Below, in pieces: positions 22,408 to 22,889 of a stretch of DNA of 22,889 bases (within the stretch, counting starts at the first letter, position 1; each line of letters begins with the position of its first letter). The DNA lies in contig JAUSNQ010000154.1 of NCBI GenBank assembly GCA_030655595.1, forward strand, positions 1-22,889, given 5' to 3'. The notes under the pieces are model-generated. The model searched no databases, had not been told where the DNA came from, and saw only the letters and a list, made by a program, of their open reading frames with translations. The DNA comes from Paludibacter sp. GTDB lineage: Bacteria; Bacteroidota; Bacteroidia; Bacteroidales; Paludibacteraceae. The position numbers and the translations under genes were made by a program.

Positions 22408-22889
22408 TATAGAGGTTTCAAGAGAAAAAGAAACAGTAAATACAGATCCTTTTCCGAGTGTGGACTCTACTGTAATAGTTCCATTATGTAATTCAATAAT
22501 CTTTTGAGTAAGCGCTAACCCAATCCCATAACCTGCAATGTAATGGGTGTTTTTGCCTCTGTAAAAAGGATTAAAGATGCTGTCGAGATCTTCCGGTGGA
22601 ATGCCGATGCCATCATCTTTAAACAAGATGGATATGCCGTTTTTCCCGGCACGTAGTTTCACATCCACCGATTTATTTTCGGAGAATTTACAAGCATTGT
22701 CTATCAGGTTTTTGAATGCGATTGAGAGTAGTTGTTCGTTGCCTTGTAGTGTGAGCGACTCCTCATTGTCGGGGAGTTGTTCGAAATCGATTTGAACAAT
22801 GTTTTGAGGATTTGCAGCAATGACTGTATTGCAGGTTTCGATAATCAGCTCATCAATACGCAGTGCTTTCAGGTTGAATCTCGATGTAT
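22402..22889 (-). CDS. Sensor histidine kinase, C-terminal ATPase end (5' end outside window)
   Basis: The frame stays open to the window edge, so only the last 161 residues are seen. They carry the end of the dimerisation domain (SRFNLKALRIDELI) and the whole HATPase_c domain: N box NLIDNACKFS, G1 box DDGIGIP, F box NPFYRG and G2 box GYGIGLAL, ending VESTLGKGSVFTVSF. The protein should autophosphorylate on a histidine and pass the phosphate to a response regulator. A start at 22668 is wrong because the N box lies before it. Its stop codon is part of a six-heptamer array leading to the polysaccharide operon. The cognate regulator, if adjacent, would lie upstream beyond the window. Confidence 0.9.
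   Translation of the reverse strand, partial: TSRFNLKALRIDELIIETCNTVIAANPQNIVQIDFEQLPDNEESLTLQGNEQLLSIAFKNLIDNACKFSENKSVDVKLRAGKNGISILFKDDGIGIPPEDLDSIFNPFYRGKNTHYIAGYGIGLALTQKIIELHNGTITVESTLGKGSVFTVSFSLETSIF

Noticed and set aside
22402..22668. Separate 88-residue ATPase protein
   Set aside because: The frame is open to the window edge and the N box of the kinase lies upstream, so it is the end of a larger histidine kinase.

Overview
The window looks like a chromosomal segment of a Bacteroidota bacterium, probably of order Bacteroidales. The clues are a type IX secretion (T9SS) sorting domain on a 1,023-residue surface protein, a TonB-dependent receptor with a carboxypeptidase-D-like N-terminal domain, a truncated HU-like/DUF4469-type protein, and several promoters of the Bacteroidota form TAnnTTTG. 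No rRNA, tRNA, CRISPR array or intact transposase was seen. Genus and species cannot be set from the sequence alone.

Layout. (1) 1-694: the C-terminal end of a UvrD/Rep-like helicase on +, convergent with and overlapping a ferredoxin-nitroreductase on - (677-1594). (2) 1607-2953: a broken AlkD-like gene, then an exported transglutaminase-like protein. (3) 3004-6473: a probable iron-uptake pair, TonB-dependent siderophore-type receptor followed by a PepSY-domain membrane protein. (4) 6474-9783: an accessory patch with an intact KilA-N gene, an atypical SDR gene, a stub of a probable Bro-N antirepressor, a RhuM gene with a large internal deletion, and an intact AlkD-like glycosylase gene. (5) 9810-13860: a short remnant matching the 3' end of the transglutaminase gene, the large T9SS cargo protein, and the HU-like protein with an aberrant C-terminus. 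(6) 14069-14396: a small ORF bounded by 26-bp imperfect inverted repeats. (7) 14526-22281: a tightly packed eight-gene surface-polysaccharide operon on -, transcribed epimerase, aminotransferase, acetyltransferase, HisH-like, HisF-like, N-acetyl-sugar amidotransferase, glycosyltransferase, flippase. (8) 22402-22889: the C-terminal ATPase end of a sensor histidine kinase on -.

How the genes fit together. The HisH/HisF/WbpG-type trio is the known set for turning an N-acetyl (acetamido) group on a nucleotide sugar into an acetamidino group. HisH makes ammonia from glutamine, HisF channels it, and the PP-loop enzyme activates the sugar. The aminotransferase and acetyltransferase upstream probably install the acetamido group, the glycosyltransferase uses the sugar, and the flippase exports the lipid-linked unit. 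Between the kinase stop codon and a clean TAnnTTTG promoter box lie six heptamers in exact 11-bp register. This is the geometry of an OmpR/PhoB-family response-regulator array and suggests two-component control of the operon.

The second theme is gene decay in 1.6-9.9 kb. There seem to be two copies of a transglutaminase-alkD module. One copy kept the transglutaminase and lost most of alkD, through a deletion between short direct repeats. The other kept alkD and retains only a trace of the transglutaminase 3' end. RhuM and Bro-N remnants lie beside the second copy.
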